From Danxiaibacter flavus (GTDB lineage Bacteria > Bacteroidota > Bacteroidia > Chitinophagales > Chitinophagaceae), in NCBI RefSeq assembly GCF_041060425.1, contig NZ_JAULBC010000004.1, forward strand, positions 124,001 through 188,000: a stretch of DNA of 64,000 bases, in the 5' to 3' direction. The position numbers and the translations under genes are program-made. The notes under the pieces were generated by a model. The model was not told the DNA's origin, searched no databases, and was given only the letters and a program-made list of their open reading frames with translations. This document shows, in pieces, positions 18,358 to 26,952 of the stretch. Position 1 is the first letter of the stretch. Each line of letters starts with the position of its first letter.

Positions 18358-21300
18358 TTAAAAGCGCATTACGAAAACCTATTACCATTCTTGTACTTGT
18401 AGCGGGTTTATTCTTTTTTGGAATCAACGCAATACGGAATATTAAGATCGACATCTTCCCGGACCTGAACTTACCGGTTATTTACATGTCGCATCCATAC
18501 GGAGGTTTTACTCCCAACCAGATGGAAGCTTATTTTGGCAAGCAATATGTAAACCTGTTGCTTTACGTATCTGGTGTAAAAAGCATCGAAACTAAAAACA
18601 TTCAGGGCCTTTCGTTACTGAAGCTTACATTCTATGAAGGCACCAATATGGCTCAGGCAGCCGCGGAAGTATCCGCATTTAGTAATCGTGCACAAGCCAT
18701 ATTTCCACCTGGCTCGCAGCCGCCATTTATCATTCGTTTTGATGCGTCTACACTTCCTGTAGGGCAATTGGTATTAAGCAGTAACATCCGCTCAAATAAT
18801 GAATTGATGGATATGGCCAACGTGTATGTCCGTTCATCCTTCACATCCATTCCTGGCCTTATTGCTCCGGCACCATTTGGAGGAAACACCCGTACCGTGG
18901 TAATCAAGGCTGATCCTACCTTATTGCGTTCGCACAACATGACGCCTGATCAGCTGGTTGAAGCTATCCGTCTCAACAACCAGGCTACACCATCCGGGAA
19001 TGTGCGTATTGGGGATTTAAACTATATCACACCGACAAACACAAGCATTAAAGAGATCAAAGACTTTGAAAATATTCCGCTGTTCAAAGGTGGCGTTCAG
19101 AATCTAACACTGAAAGATGTAGCTACGGTTGAAGATGGCGCTGACATTACCAGCAGCTATGCACTGGTGAACGGTAAAAGATCTATCTACTTACCCATTA
19201 CAAAATCTGCCGACGCATCTACCTGGGAAGTTGTGCAGAACCTGAAAAAAGCAATTCCTAAATTTCAAAGCATCTTACCGGAAGATGTTAAACTCTCCTA
19301 CGAGTTTGACCAATCAGTATACGTGATCAACGCTGTAAAAAGTCTGTTGACAGAAGGCGCCATCGGTGCTGTTCTTACTGGATTAATGGTATTACTTTTC
19401 CTTGGAGATACAAGAGGCGCATTGATCGTAATTCTCACGATACCTACATCAATTATTTCAGGCGTACTTTTCTTATCGCTGTTCCATCAAACCATCAATA
19501 TCATGACCTTGAGCGGCCTTTCGCTTGCGATAGGTATATTAGTGGATGAATCGACGGTAACGATAGAGAACATACACCAGCACCTTGATATGGGCAAGCC
19601 AAAATCACTGGCAATATGGGATGCATGTAAGGAGATCGCCTTCCCCAAATTGCTGATCCTTTTCTGTATCCTGGCTGTATTTGCGCCTGCCTTCACCATG
19701 AAGGGCATTCCGGGAGCACTCTTCCTTCCGCTGGCCCTGGCTATTGCATTTTCAATGATCACATCTTACCTGCTGGCGCAGACATTTGTGCCCATTATGG
19801 CTAACTGGATCATGAAGGGACACAGCAAGAAGAAATATGCCAGTGATGAAGAAGAATATAAAGATTCTGAAATCGGACAGCTTCCACCCGAACTGGACAC
19901 CTGGGATCAGAAGAAAATACTTACCGAACATGAACATCCTGACAGCAAAGGAAAGATTAGCCTGTTTGAAAGATTCCGCAGCAGGTTTATGCGATTCATT
20001 AATCGTATGTTACCTTACCGTAAACCGATAACAATTGCATATATACTGGTGGCTTGCGGCGCTGCATTCTTGCTGTTGAACAGCATTGGCCGAGATGTAT
20101 TACCGAAAACAAATTCAGGACAATTCCAGGTCAGGCTTCGCGCTCCCGATGGAACAAGACTTGAAAGAACGGAAATGAAAGTTGTTAAGGCATTGGACTT
20201 GTTGAATGAAATAGTTGGCAAAGAAAATATTTCTATTACTTCTGCTTTTGTGGGAGCGCATCCTGGCCAGTTCTCCACCAGTCCGATCTACCTGTTCATG
20301 AGTGGAACGCAGGAAGCAGTATTACAGGTTGCATTAAAAGAAGACTATAAAGTAAACCTGGATGACCTGAAAGAAAAGTTCAGGAATAAAATGCAGGAAG
20401 CAATACCTGATATGAAGGTTTCCTTTGAGCCGATTGAGCTAACGGATAAAATATTAAGCCAGGGATCACCCACTCCTATCGAAGTTAAGATAAGCGGCAA
20501 AAACAAGAAGCTTAATGAAGAGTATGCTTATAAGGTGATTGATAAATTAAAACAGATCAGTTACCTGCGGGATGTACAGTTAGGACAGCCAATTAAATAT
20601 CCGGCAATTAATGTGGATATAGACAGAACGAGAGCTGCGCAATTGGGTGTTGATGTGTCCGATGTTTCGCGGTCACTTATCGCGTCAACATCATCATCAC
20701 GTTTTACTGAAAAGAACGTGTGGCTGGATCAAAAGGTAGGATTGAGCTATAGTGTGCAGGTGGAAGTTCCGGAAAACCAGATGAACAGTATTGAAGAGAT
20801 GAATGAGATCCCCGTGTCTAAAAACGCAGCAAGACCGGTATTGGGCGATGTTGCATCCGTACACATGGACACCACTTATGGCGAAAACGACAATATAGGT
20901 GCGCTGCCTGTACTGTCAGTTACAGCCAATCTGCACAAAACGGACTTGGGAACGGCTGCGAAAGATGTGCAAAAGGCCATTAATTCAATAGGCACTTTGC
21001 CGCGCGGTTTAAGCATAGATGTAAAAGGTCTTACGCAGATACTTACGGAAACGCTGGATAGTCTTCAATCAGGATTATTGACAGCTATTATAGTAATCTT
21101 TTTAATGTTGGCGGCTAATTTCCAATCATTTAAAGTATCACTTGTGGTATTGTCAACAGTACCTGCAGTTTTAGTCGGATCTTTGCTGTTGCTGAAATTG
21201 ACAGGCTCTACATTGAACCTGCAGTCATACATGGGAATGATCATGTCTGTGGGTGTATCGATAGCCAACTCGGTGCTGTTGATCACCAATGCAGAACACC

Positions 21301-21617
21301 TGAGAATGCACAATGGAAATGCACTTGAATCGGCACGTGAATCTGCAGCTTTACGTTTGCGTCCGATCCTGATGACGAGCGTGGCGATGGTAGTGGGTAT
21401 GATACCGATGGCGAGCGGACTAGGTGAAGGTGGCGACCAGGCTGCGCCGCTGGGCCGCGCCGTAATCGGCGGACTTATTGCATCTACCTTTGCAGCATTG
21501 CTTATGTTGCCGTTGATATTTGCATGGGTACAGGGCAAAGCTTCAACAGAATCGGTATCACTTGATCCGGAAGATAAAGAGAGCAAACATTATATTCCAT
21601 CACTCTACGAGAAGTGA
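18348..21617 (+). CDS. RND family efflux permease
   Basis: This is the inner-membrane proton-driven pump of the efflux operon. Its 1089 residues hold twelve expected membrane segments in two repeats. The N-terminus (ALRKPITILVLVAGLFFFGI, then IDIFPDLNLPVI) and porter-domain stretches match the hydrophobe/amphiphile exporter type. A linker insert rich in charged residues lies near 490-550. At the proton-relay position of the fourth helix it has GILVDESTVTIEN (about 396-408), with Asp-Glu in place of Asp-Asp. The tenth-helix lysine of AcrB is replaced (SVGVSIANSVLLI). Substrate class is therefore uncertain. Array R5 separates it from the adaptor gene. Confidence 0.93.
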   Translation: MGLIKSALRKPITILVLVAGLFFFGINAIRNIKIDIFPDLNLPVIYMSHPYGGFTPNQMEAYFGKQYVNLLLYVSGVKSIETKNIQGLSLLKLTFYEGTNMAQAAAEVSAFSNRAQAIFPPGSQPPFIIRFDASTLPVGQLVLSSNIRSNNELMDMANVYVRSSFTSIPGLIAPAPFGGNTRTVVIKADPTLLRSHNMTPDQLVEAIRLNNQATPSGNVRIGDLNYITPTNTSIKEIKDFENIPLFKGGVQNLTLKDVATVEDGADITSSYALVNGKRSIYLPITKSADASTWEVVQNLKKAIPKFQSILPEDVKLSYEFDQSVYVINAVKSLLTEGAIGAVLTGLMVLLFLGDTRGALIVILTIPTSIISGVLFLSLFHQTINIMTLSGLSLAIGILVDESTVTIENIHQHLDMGKPKSLAIWDACKEIAFPKLLILFCILAVFAPAFTMKGIPGALFLPLALAIAFSMITSYLLAQTFVPIMANWIMKGHSKKKYASDEEEYKDSEIGQLPPELDTWDQKKILTEHEHPDSKGKISLFERFRSRFMRFINRMLPYRKPITIAYILVACGAAFLLLNSIGRDVLPKTNSGQFQVRLRAPDGTRLERTEMKVVKALDLLNEIVGKENISITSAFVGAHPGQFSTSPIYLFMSGTQEAVLQVALKEDYKVNLDDLKEKFRNKMQEAIPDMKVSFEPIELTDKILSQGSPTPIEVKISGKNKKLNEEYAYKVIDKLKQISYLRDVQLGQPIKYPAINVDIDRTRAAQLGVDVSDVSRSLIASTSSSRFTEKNVWLDQKVGLSYSVQVEVPENQMNSIEEMNEIPVSKNAARPVLGDVASVHMDTTYGENDNIGALPVLSVTANLHKTDLGTAAKDVQKAINSIGTLPRGLSIDVKGLTQILTETLDSLQSGLLTAIIVIFLMLAANFQSFKVSLVVLSTVPAVLVGSLLLLKLTGSTLNLQSYMGMIMSVGVSIANSVLLITNAEHLRMHNGNALESARESAALRLRPILMTSVAMVVGMIPMASGLGEGGDQAAPLGRAVIGGLIASTFAALLMLPLIFAWVQGKASTESVSLDPEDKESKHYIPSLYEK

Positions 21618-21752
21618 GTTATAAGTTTTACGTGATACGTTATACGTACGAGCAACACAACAACAAGGCTTCGCGTATAACTTAAAACGTAAAACGTAAG
21701 ACTTACAACGTAAAACGTAGAACGTATAACTTAAAACGTATAACTTATATCG
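21617..21752. repeat. Seven-base-period array R5, inside the efflux operon
   Basis: The left arm (21619-21650) starts right after the pump stop codon. The right arm (21673-21750) has eleven heptads of form ACKTANN, such as ACTTAAA, ACGTAAA, ACGTAAG and ACGTATA. The left arm resembles the reverse complement of the end of the right arm. The array separates pump and adaptor genes and ends 9 bases before the adaptor start. Confidence 0.85.
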
Positions 21753-21758
21753 CTGACA

Positions 21759-22928
21759 ATGAAAACACATTACAATAAAAGAGCTCTTGCAACATTATTC
21801 ATCGGTACGGCATTTACAACTGCCGTGCTTTCCGGCTGTTCATCCTCAGCAGGAAAAACCGAGGCAGAAAATGCAAAGCCAAAAGAAGAAGCCCCTGCAA
21901 TAGAATCATTCCCGTTACAAAAAGGAACACTTTCTTCAAATCTTAAAGTACCGGGAGAGTTAATCGCTTTTCAGCAGGTTGACTTGTACGCAAAAGTGAG
22001 CAGCTTTGTGCAAAAACTATATGTGGACGTTGGTTCACAGGTTGCAACCGGTCAACTACTGGCGGTGATGGAAGCTCCGGAAATCACCTCTCAGTTGGCG
22101 GGAGCTGAATCAAGACTAAAAGCGCAGGAAGCAATCTATCTTGCCAGCAAGGCCAACTACGACCGTTTATATGAAACCAGCCAGACACCGGGAACCATTT
22201 CTCAAAATGATCTTGACCAGGCGATGGCCAAAAAGAATGCTGACTATGCACAACTGGAGGCTGCGAAGGCTACCTACAAAGAAATAGCACAAACAAGAAA
22301 TTATCTTGAAATACGCGCGCCATTTAGCGGCGTTATAAGCGCGCGTAATGTAAATACAGGCGCCTATGTAGGACCGGCAGGAAAAGGCTCGGAATTGCCC
22401 ATGTTTACGCTTCAGCAGCAAACCAAATTGCGTCTCGTGGTATCTGTGCCGGAAGCATATACCGGATTTTTGAAGAATCAGCACGATGTGTCCTTTAGCG
22501 TAAAGGCTTTGCCAAATGAAAAGTTCCACGCCAAAGTAAACAGGCTGGCGGGAGCCCTGGATACCCGCCTGCGCTCCGAAAGGGTTGAAATGGATGTTAT
22601 GAACGACAACAAAAGGCTGCTGCCGGGAATGGTTGCGGAAGTAAATGTTCCTCTACCAGCAAACGACAGCAGCTTTATTGTTCCTAAATCAGCGGTAGTT
22701 AACTCCACCGAAAAAATATTTGTGGTAAAAGTTGCAGACAACAAAGCGCAATGGATTGATGTGAAGAAAGGCCGTGAGGCAGACGGAAAAGTGGAAGTAT
22801 TTGGCGCGCTAACACCCGGTGATCAGATTATTAAAACTGCCACAGATGAAATCAGAGACGGCTCTGAATTGAAAAACGTAAAGTTGGTAGAACAAGCAGA
22901 CAGCACAAAGCCGAAGGCGAAGGCTTAG
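21759..22928 (+). CDS. RND efflux adaptor lipoprotein (membrane-fusion protein)
   Basis: This is a periplasmic adaptor anchored by a lipid. The signal peptide ends at the lipobox LSGC (residues 25-28) and is followed by a Ser/Ala/Glu-rich linker. The lipoyl half-motifs are VDLYAKVSSFVQKLYVDVGS (about 73-92) and RAPFSGVISARNV (about 188-200). The helical hairpin lies between them, and beta-barrel and membrane-proximal domains follow. At 389 residues it is normal for the family. It is the last gene of the channel-pump-adaptor operon, an order opposite to acrAB, and is followed by array R6. Confidence 0.92.
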   Translation: MKTHYNKRALATLFIGTAFTTAVLSGCSSSAGKTEAENAKPKEEAPAIESFPLQKGTLSSNLKVPGELIAFQQVDLYAKVSSFVQKLYVDVGSQVATGQLLAVMEAPEITSQLAGAESRLKAQEAIYLASKANYDRLYETSQTPGTISQNDLDQAMAKKNADYAQLEAAKATYKEIAQTRNYLEIRAPFSGVISARNVNTGAYVGPAGKGSELPMFTLQQQTKLRLVVSVPEAYTGFLKNQHDVSFSVKALPNEKFHAKVNRLAGALDTRLRSERVEMDVMNDNKRLLPGMVAEVNVPLPANDSSFIVPKSAVVNSTEKIFVVKVADNKAQWIDVKKGREADGKVEVFGALTPGDQIIKTATDEIRDGSELKNVKLVEQADSTKPKAKA

Positions 22929-22929
22929 G

Positions 22930-23104
22930 CGGTTTTAAGCTTAAAGCCCAAAGCCTAAAGCTTAAAACTGGATTACTGTCGCGAATAAGACAACGAGACT
23001 CACTTGTAAGTATTAATCCAAATAAAAAATATTCTTTATAAAACCGAGCCAAAAGGAGCCTGATTATCAGGTTTTAGGCTTTGAGCTTTAGGCTTTAAGC
23101 TTTC
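22930..23104. repeat. Seven-base-period array R6, inverted pair
   Basis: The left arm (22932-22971) begins 4 bases after the adaptor stop codon and has heptads GCTTAAA, GCCCAAA, GCCTAAA, GCTTAAA. The right arm (23069-23104) has TTTAGGC, TTTGAGC, TTTAGGC, TTTAAGC, which is the reverse complement form. The units are the same as in R4 eleven kilobases away. Confidence 0.85.
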
Positions 23105-23130
23105 TTCCTAAAAAAAATTAAAAGAATATT

Positions 23131-23160
23131 TTGTTGAATCAAACCCGCCCCTTACTTTTG
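23131..23160 (+). promoter_or_regulatory. Promoter of tRNA-Pro
   Basis: TTG at 23131-23133 and TACTTTTG at 23153-23160, 19 bases apart, match the Bacteroidota -33/-7 pattern. The tRNA begins 27 bases downstream. Confidence 0.6.
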
Positions 23161-23186
23161 CACCCCCTCTACAACAGTAAGGGCCC

Positions 23187-23260
23187 CGGGAAGTAGCGCA
23201 GGCCGGTAGCGCACCTGGTTTGGGACCAGGGGGTCGCAGGTTCGAATCCTGTCTTCCCGA
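23187..23260 (+). tRNA. tRNA-Pro (anticodon TGG)
   Basis: The sequence folds as a standard 74-base cloverleaf. The acceptor stem is CGGGAAG / CTTCCCG, and the anticodon stem CCTGG / CCAGG encloses TTTGGGA with anticodon TGG. The T loop is GGTTCGAATCC, and A is the discriminator base. CCA is not encoded. A strong terminator follows 5 bases later. Confidence 0.97.
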
Positions 23261-23265
23261 CTTTT

Positions 23266-23305
23266 AAAGCCCCTGATAAAGAATCTTTTATCAGGGGCTT
23301 TTTGC
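23266..23305 (+). terminator. Terminator after tRNA-Pro
   Basis: AAAGCCCCTGATAAA pairs with TTTATCAGGGGCTTT, followed by T residues. Confidence 0.9.
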
Positions 23306-23313
23306 TTTTATAG

Positions 23314-23592
23314 AGTGTCACACTCCTTGTGAACCTGAATTATGGACCAAGCCGAAAAGTTTCAGAAAAGATAATTTCCTTAAATATTGAAGAGGCAACT
23401 CAGTTCCCGAACAATACTTCCGTCAGATTCCAATATGAGCTCAATATTATTTCAAAGAAAATTTATGTCTGGCAACCCTTAAAAGTGGAATATGAACTTA
23501 CCGCCTGGAAAAATCAATCATACCTGTTATTGAGTAAACGGTACTTTGGGGAGAAGAACACAGGGAGATTTTGGAAAAGCAATACAGCCTGA
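23314..23592 (+). CDS. Possible small or remnant protein
   Basis: An open frame follows the tRNA terminator, with GTG 23329 as the only plausible start (87 codons). The residues look protein-like (for example VRFQYELNIISKKIYVWQPLK) but match no family I know, and no promoter is seen. It may be the end of a decayed gene. The rest of 23306-23700 has nothing else. Confidence 0.25.
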   Translation, partial: SVTLLVNLNYGPSRKVSEKIISLNIEEATQFPNNTSVRFQYELNIISKKIYVWQPLKVEYELTAWKNQSYLLLSKRYFGEKNTGRFWKSNTA

Positions 23593-23707
23593 CTAAGAGA
23601 TGTATGGATTGATTCATCAACCTTGTTAGAAAAATATGCGCAACTTAAAACTGAACTAAATCTCATAATTATTGGCCTGATCCATAAAATCTTTCTCTTT
23701 TATGAAG

Positions 23708-23723
23708 TGCAATTTTGCATTGT
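23708..23723 (+). promoter_or_regulatory. Shared promoter-proximal motif, copy 1 (osmC-like gene)
   Basis: TGCAATTTTGCATTGT lies 48 bases upstream of the OsmC-family start and contains a near -7 element (CAATTTTG). An almost identical copy lies 49 bases upstream of the gene at 25288. It may be a common promoter or the operator of the AraC-type regulator encoded between the two. Confidence 0.45.
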
Positions 23724-23755
23724 CAATAATGACAGTAAAACGTAAAAAATAAAAA

Positions 23756-24172
23756 ATGAAACGTACAGCAAAAGCACATTGGTCAGGTAGTATAAAAGAA
23801 GGCAAGGGCGAATTAACTACGCAAAGCGAAATTTTAAACCACACAAATTACAGTTTTAAAACTCGTTTCACAGGTGAAGAAAAAGGTACAAATCCTGAAG
23901 AACTATTAGCAGCAGCACATGCCGGATGTTTTACAATGGCAGTCAGCTTTGCATTAACGGGAAAAGGATTGGATCCAACGTCATTGGATACTGAAGCTAC
24001 TGTATCAATGGATGGTGCAGGGATTACAGGTGTACATCTTTCTATCACGGGAAATGTACCAGGCATTAGTGCCGAGGAATTTGAAGCAGTTACAAAGGAA
24101 GCCGAAAAGAACTGTTTAATTTCCAAAGTATTGGCTCTGCCCATCAGTTCAGAAGCGCATCTTGTATCCTGA
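23756..24172 (+). CDS. OsmC family peroxiredoxin
   Basis: This is a small cytoplasmic peroxidase of the OsmC/Ohr superfamily, reducing organic or inorganic hydroperoxides with two cysteines. The 138-residue length is usual. C58 lies in EELLAAAHAGCFTMA and C120 in EKNCLISKVL, the standard pair; the N-terminal WSGSIKEGKG is also typical of the OsmC branch. It precedes an AraC-type regulator on the same strand. Confidence 0.93.
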   Translation: MKRTAKAHWSGSIKEGKGELTTQSEILNHTNYSFKTRFTGEEKGTNPEELLAAAHAGCFTMAVSFALTGKGLDPTSLDTEATVSMDGAGITGVHLSITGNVPGISAEEFEAVTKEAEKNCLISKVLALPISSEAHLVS

Positions 24173-24217
24173 TCACAGGATCAGATCAATACTTTTTCCA
24201 ACAGGAAGTTTACAACA

Positions 24218-24264
24218 TTGCCTCATTCAACATTTTGCTACATTTGGCATAGTGTTGAATGAGG
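24218..24264 (+). promoter_or_regulatory. Promoter of the AraC-type gene inside a 12-base inverted repeat
   Basis: TTG at 24218-24220 and TACATTTG at 24239-24246 (18 apart) form a good Bacteroidota promoter. The perfect inverted repeat CCTCATTCAACA (24221-24232) / TGTTGAATGAGG (24253-24264) brackets the -7 element. It could be the operator for autoregulation or form a hairpin at the start of the transcript. Confidence 0.6.
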
Positions 24265-24297
24265 ATTGCGCATTCAGTTAAAAGCATATTGAGATAA

Positions 24298-25146
24298 ATG
24301 GTTATTGACTATAAAAAATTTGATTTGTTTGGAAAGCAATTCCTGCAAAAAATAGTATTGACACCTCCTTTCGAATATACCTTTCCCGAAGCAGAACAAG
24401 CCTGCTTTCTATATATGTTAGGTGGCGAGATGCAATATCAGTCTGGAGATCATCAAATAGATATTCCTACACATCAGGCATTATTGCTAAACTGCATCAA
24501 CTCAGGGAAACAAATACATGAAACAAGTGCTAAGGGCAAGGGTGAAGTTGTGATCGTTACTTTTCATCCGGATATACTAAAGAAAGTTTATGAAAGAGAA
24601 TTGCCTTTGGTTTTTCAGCCGAGCAATAAAGTGACCAATCAGTCAAGCGGAAAAATAAATAATGATTTTTTAATTCAAAAATATATTGAAGGTCTACTCT
24701 TTTATTTTGAAAACCCTTCTTTGGTAAATGATGAAATTTTGATTTTAAAATTAAAAGAAATCATCCTTTTGTTAGCTCAGACACAAGATGCTGAAACCAT
24801 ACAAGTGATATTATCCCAACTTTTTTCACCAACTATTTATACATTCAAACAAATTGTAGAAGCAAACCTTTTTCTGCAAATAAATATTGACGAACTGGCA
24901 CAAAAAACCAACTTAAGCGTTTCTTCCTTTAAAAGAGAGTTTAAAAAATTATATGATGATTCCCCGGCCAATTATATTAAAAACAAAAGGCTGGAAAAAG
25001 CTACCGAACTGCTTGCGATTTCTAATGAACGCATAACCGATATTGCCTTTGAATGCGGATTTAACGACCTCGCCAATTTCACCAAAAGCTTTCATGATAA
25101 ATATAAAATTACTCCCACCAATTACCGCTTAAGGCTTAAAAAATAA
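24298..25146 (+). CDS. AraC family transcriptional regulator
   Basis: This is a 282-residue regulator. The N-terminal part (1-160) resembles the cupin-like sensing domain (Tyr- and Phe-rich beta segments such as ACFLYMLGGEMQYQSGDHQI). The AraC DNA-binding domain fills about 180-280: the first helix-turn-helix is in NIDELAQKTNLSVSSFKREF and the second in ITDIAFECGFNDLANFTKSF, ending in the family signature PTNYRLRLKK. It lies between an OsmC-type gene and a membrane-protein gene that share a motif. Its own promoter carries a large inverted repeat. Confidence 0.92.
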   Translation: MVIDYKKFDLFGKQFLQKIVLTPPFEYTFPEAEQACFLYMLGGEMQYQSGDHQIDIPTHQALLLNCINSGKQIHETSAKGKGEVVIVTFHPDILKKVYERELPLVFQPSNKVTNQSSGKINNDFLIQKYIEGLLFYFENPSLVNDEILILKLKEIILLLAQTQDAETIQVILSQLFSPTIYTFKQIVEANLFLQINIDELAQKTNLSVSSFKREFKKLYDDSPANYIKNKRLEKATELLAISNERITDIAFECGFNDLANFTKSFHDKYKITPTNYRLRLKK

Positions 25147-25238
25147 GTACTAGTATACAGATTGAGATGTTTGTGCTGTACTTGAACCAAATTACCAAAT
25201 CATTGATCTGATTTATAAAACAGTCCTGTTTTTTGCGT

Positions 25239-25254
25239 TGCAATTTTGCGTTGT
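25239..25254 (+). promoter_or_regulatory. Shared promoter-proximal motif, copy 2
   Basis: TGCAATTTTGCGTTGT, one base different from the copy before the OsmC-type gene, and 49 bases before the start at 25288. Confidence 0.45.
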
Positions 25255-25287
25255 TAACATGAACAATCAAATCTAAAATTTATAAAA

Positions 25288-25776
25288 ATGGGACTTTCCA
25301 AATTAGGGATCTTTCACACAGCCATTGGTGTTATTGCGATTATTGCGGCAGTTATTGCTTTTATCAGGAGCGGTAAAATAGACTTGAACAAACTGCCGGG
25401 CAAAATCTATTTTTATTTTACGCTTATCACTTCACTGACAGCCCTTGGATTATCAAGTATTAAGGGTGTTAATCCGGGACATATTCTTGCGCTATTAATC
25501 GTGGTTTTGATATCGGTGGCATATTTTTTACATGCAAAAAAGCCAGGAAACAACCGGGCACGTTATATCGAAACGTTTTTTCTGTCATTCAGTTTCTTCT
25601 TATCGATAATTCCTACCGTAAATGAAACATTTAACCGTATTCCTGCAGGACATCCTTTGGCTCATGGACCTAAAGATCCATTAATTGCAAAAACACTGCT
25701 GTTACTTTTAATTTTGCTTATCGTTGGTTCTGTTTTGCAATTTAGGCAACAGCGTAAAATGAATAAGCTGGCCTGA
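25288..25776 (+). CDS. Small polytopic membrane protein of unknown function
   Basis: This 162-residue protein has about five hydrophobic segments (about 8-28, 41-58, 66-86, 97-113, 131-150), separated by short charged loops. It has a conserved-looking loop with His and Pro (RIPAGHPLAHGPKDP, about 116-130). The pattern resembles the DUF2306-like or other small heme-associated membrane families, but I do not recognise it with confidence. Because its upstream motif matches that of the OsmC-type gene, it may belong to the same regulon of the AraC-type protein. Confidence 0.65.
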   Translation: MGLSKLGIFHTAIGVIAIIAAVIAFIRSGKIDLNKLPGKIYFYFTLITSLTALGLSSIKGVNPGHILALLIVVLISVAYFLHAKKPGNNRARYIETFFLSFSFFLSIIPTVNETFNRIPAGHPLAHGPKDPLIAKTLLLLLILLIVGSVLQFRQQRKMNKLA

Positions 25777-25825
25777 TTTAAGGCGTTTATTACTTTTGTA
25801 AAGCTGTAGTTTACATAACCAAAAT

Positions 25826-25850
25826 TCCGGCTGCGTAATTCACAGCCGGC
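25826..25850 (-). terminator. Possible terminator of the phosphoesterase gene
   Basis: CCGGCTG pairs with CAGCCGG across a 9-base loop. The AAAATT on its left is a weak T run on the minus strand. Confidence 0.4.
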
Positions 25851-25874
25851 AATACAATTGGTGTTTGCGAATAG

Positions 25875-26771
25875 TTATTTTATTTCAATAGTCCGGGAAG
25901 TCATCCTGCCATAACCATTAAGAACTATTTTGGCTGGATGCAGTTCTATAACTCCGTATGAATTTTGTGCTTCCGTCTCTACCATTCCTTCCGCAACGAT
26001 ACAGGGTATTCCATTGATTTCACAAAAAGCGCCGGCATGGTGGTGTCCGGCTATAACTGCTTTTACACATTTGAAACTAGAGATCAGATTTATTATTTGT
26101 TGGTCATTCAATGCAGTGAGCCCTTCTGCGCAGCCCAGCGGATGATGCGAGAATATCAACACCTCCTCACCTTTCTGTTGTGAAAGATCAAGAAGGTTTT
26201 CAAGCCAGAGCAACTGCTTGCTGCTGATACCCCCATTGTATTCCTCGGCATTTTTCCCATTTCTTTCTTTGATTGTCCTGGTCATCTCTTCATACTCCTT
26301 TTGTTTCCAGGTCCCTGAAATATTTGAATAAGAAGCCACTTCATTAGTATTTAGCATGATAAAACGCCAATTCCCCTTTCTAAATGAATAATATTCGTCC
26401 GGCATGTTCAGCTTCTTATACAAAGCCTGATTATTGGCAATGTCACTATAGTCATGATTTCCCGGCGTTGTATATACCTGATTTTTAAATCCGTTCAACT
26501 CACTTAGTACAGTATCCAGATCTTTCGGGTTGCGGTCAGTAACATCGCCGAGGTTCAGCATGAAAGGGAGATGTTGCTGATTAAAAAAGGAAATGCTCTC
26601 TTTGAGTTTTGCTAATGAGTTCCTATAAAACCGGCTCCCCCTGCTGTCTGCATCTGCATATTGTATATCTGTCACTAACCCAAACCGGATAGCAGATTTT
26701 GTTTGTGCGTTGAGGTTTTGTGTAAAATGCATCAACAGGGTTAATGTGAAAAGAATCCAGATTTTTTTCAT
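25875..26771 (-). CDS. Secreted ADPRibase-Mn-like metallophosphoesterase
   Basis: This is a calcineurin-like phosphoesterase with a signal peptide (MKKIWILFTLTLLMHF, cleaved near NLNAQ). The start chosen is the ATG at 26771, giving 298 residues; an upstream ATG adds nine residues ahead of the signal peptide and is less likely. The stretch LVTDIQYADADSRGSRFYRN is characteristic of the manganese-dependent ADP-ribose/CDP-alcohol diphosphatase branch. Metal motifs follow: GDVTDR, GNHDY, FSHHPLG and AGHHHAG. The protein would hydrolyse nucleotide diphosphate-linked substrates in the periplasm. Substrate is inferred from the family. Confidence 0.8.
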   Translation of the reverse strand: MKKIWILFTLTLLMHFTQNLNAQTKSAIRFGLVTDIQYADADSRGSRFYRNSLAKLKESISFFNQQHLPFMLNLGDVTDRNPKDLDTVLSELNGFKNQVYTTPGNHDYSDIANNQALYKKLNMPDEYYSFRKGNWRFIMLNTNEVASYSNISGTWKQKEYEEMTRTIKERNGKNAEEYNGGISSKQLLWLENLLDLSQQKGEEVLIFSHHPLGCAEGLTALNDQQIINLISSFKCVKAVIAGHHHAGAFCEINGIPCIVAEGMVETEAQNSYGVIELHPAKIVLNGYGRMTSRTIEIK

Positions 26772-26952
26772 GTACTTATTTTTTATTTTGGTTGCCATTT
26801 AATTGAGTCAGCATTATCTGGTATCGCTTTTATGACATCCATTTTTGCACTTTTTCATATCAACTGCTATGCACTGATAAAGCAAGAACATTTGTTCTTG
26901 TAAACTTGCGGCAGATCGCGACGGTTTTGGAGACAAAACATTATTTTCTTTT

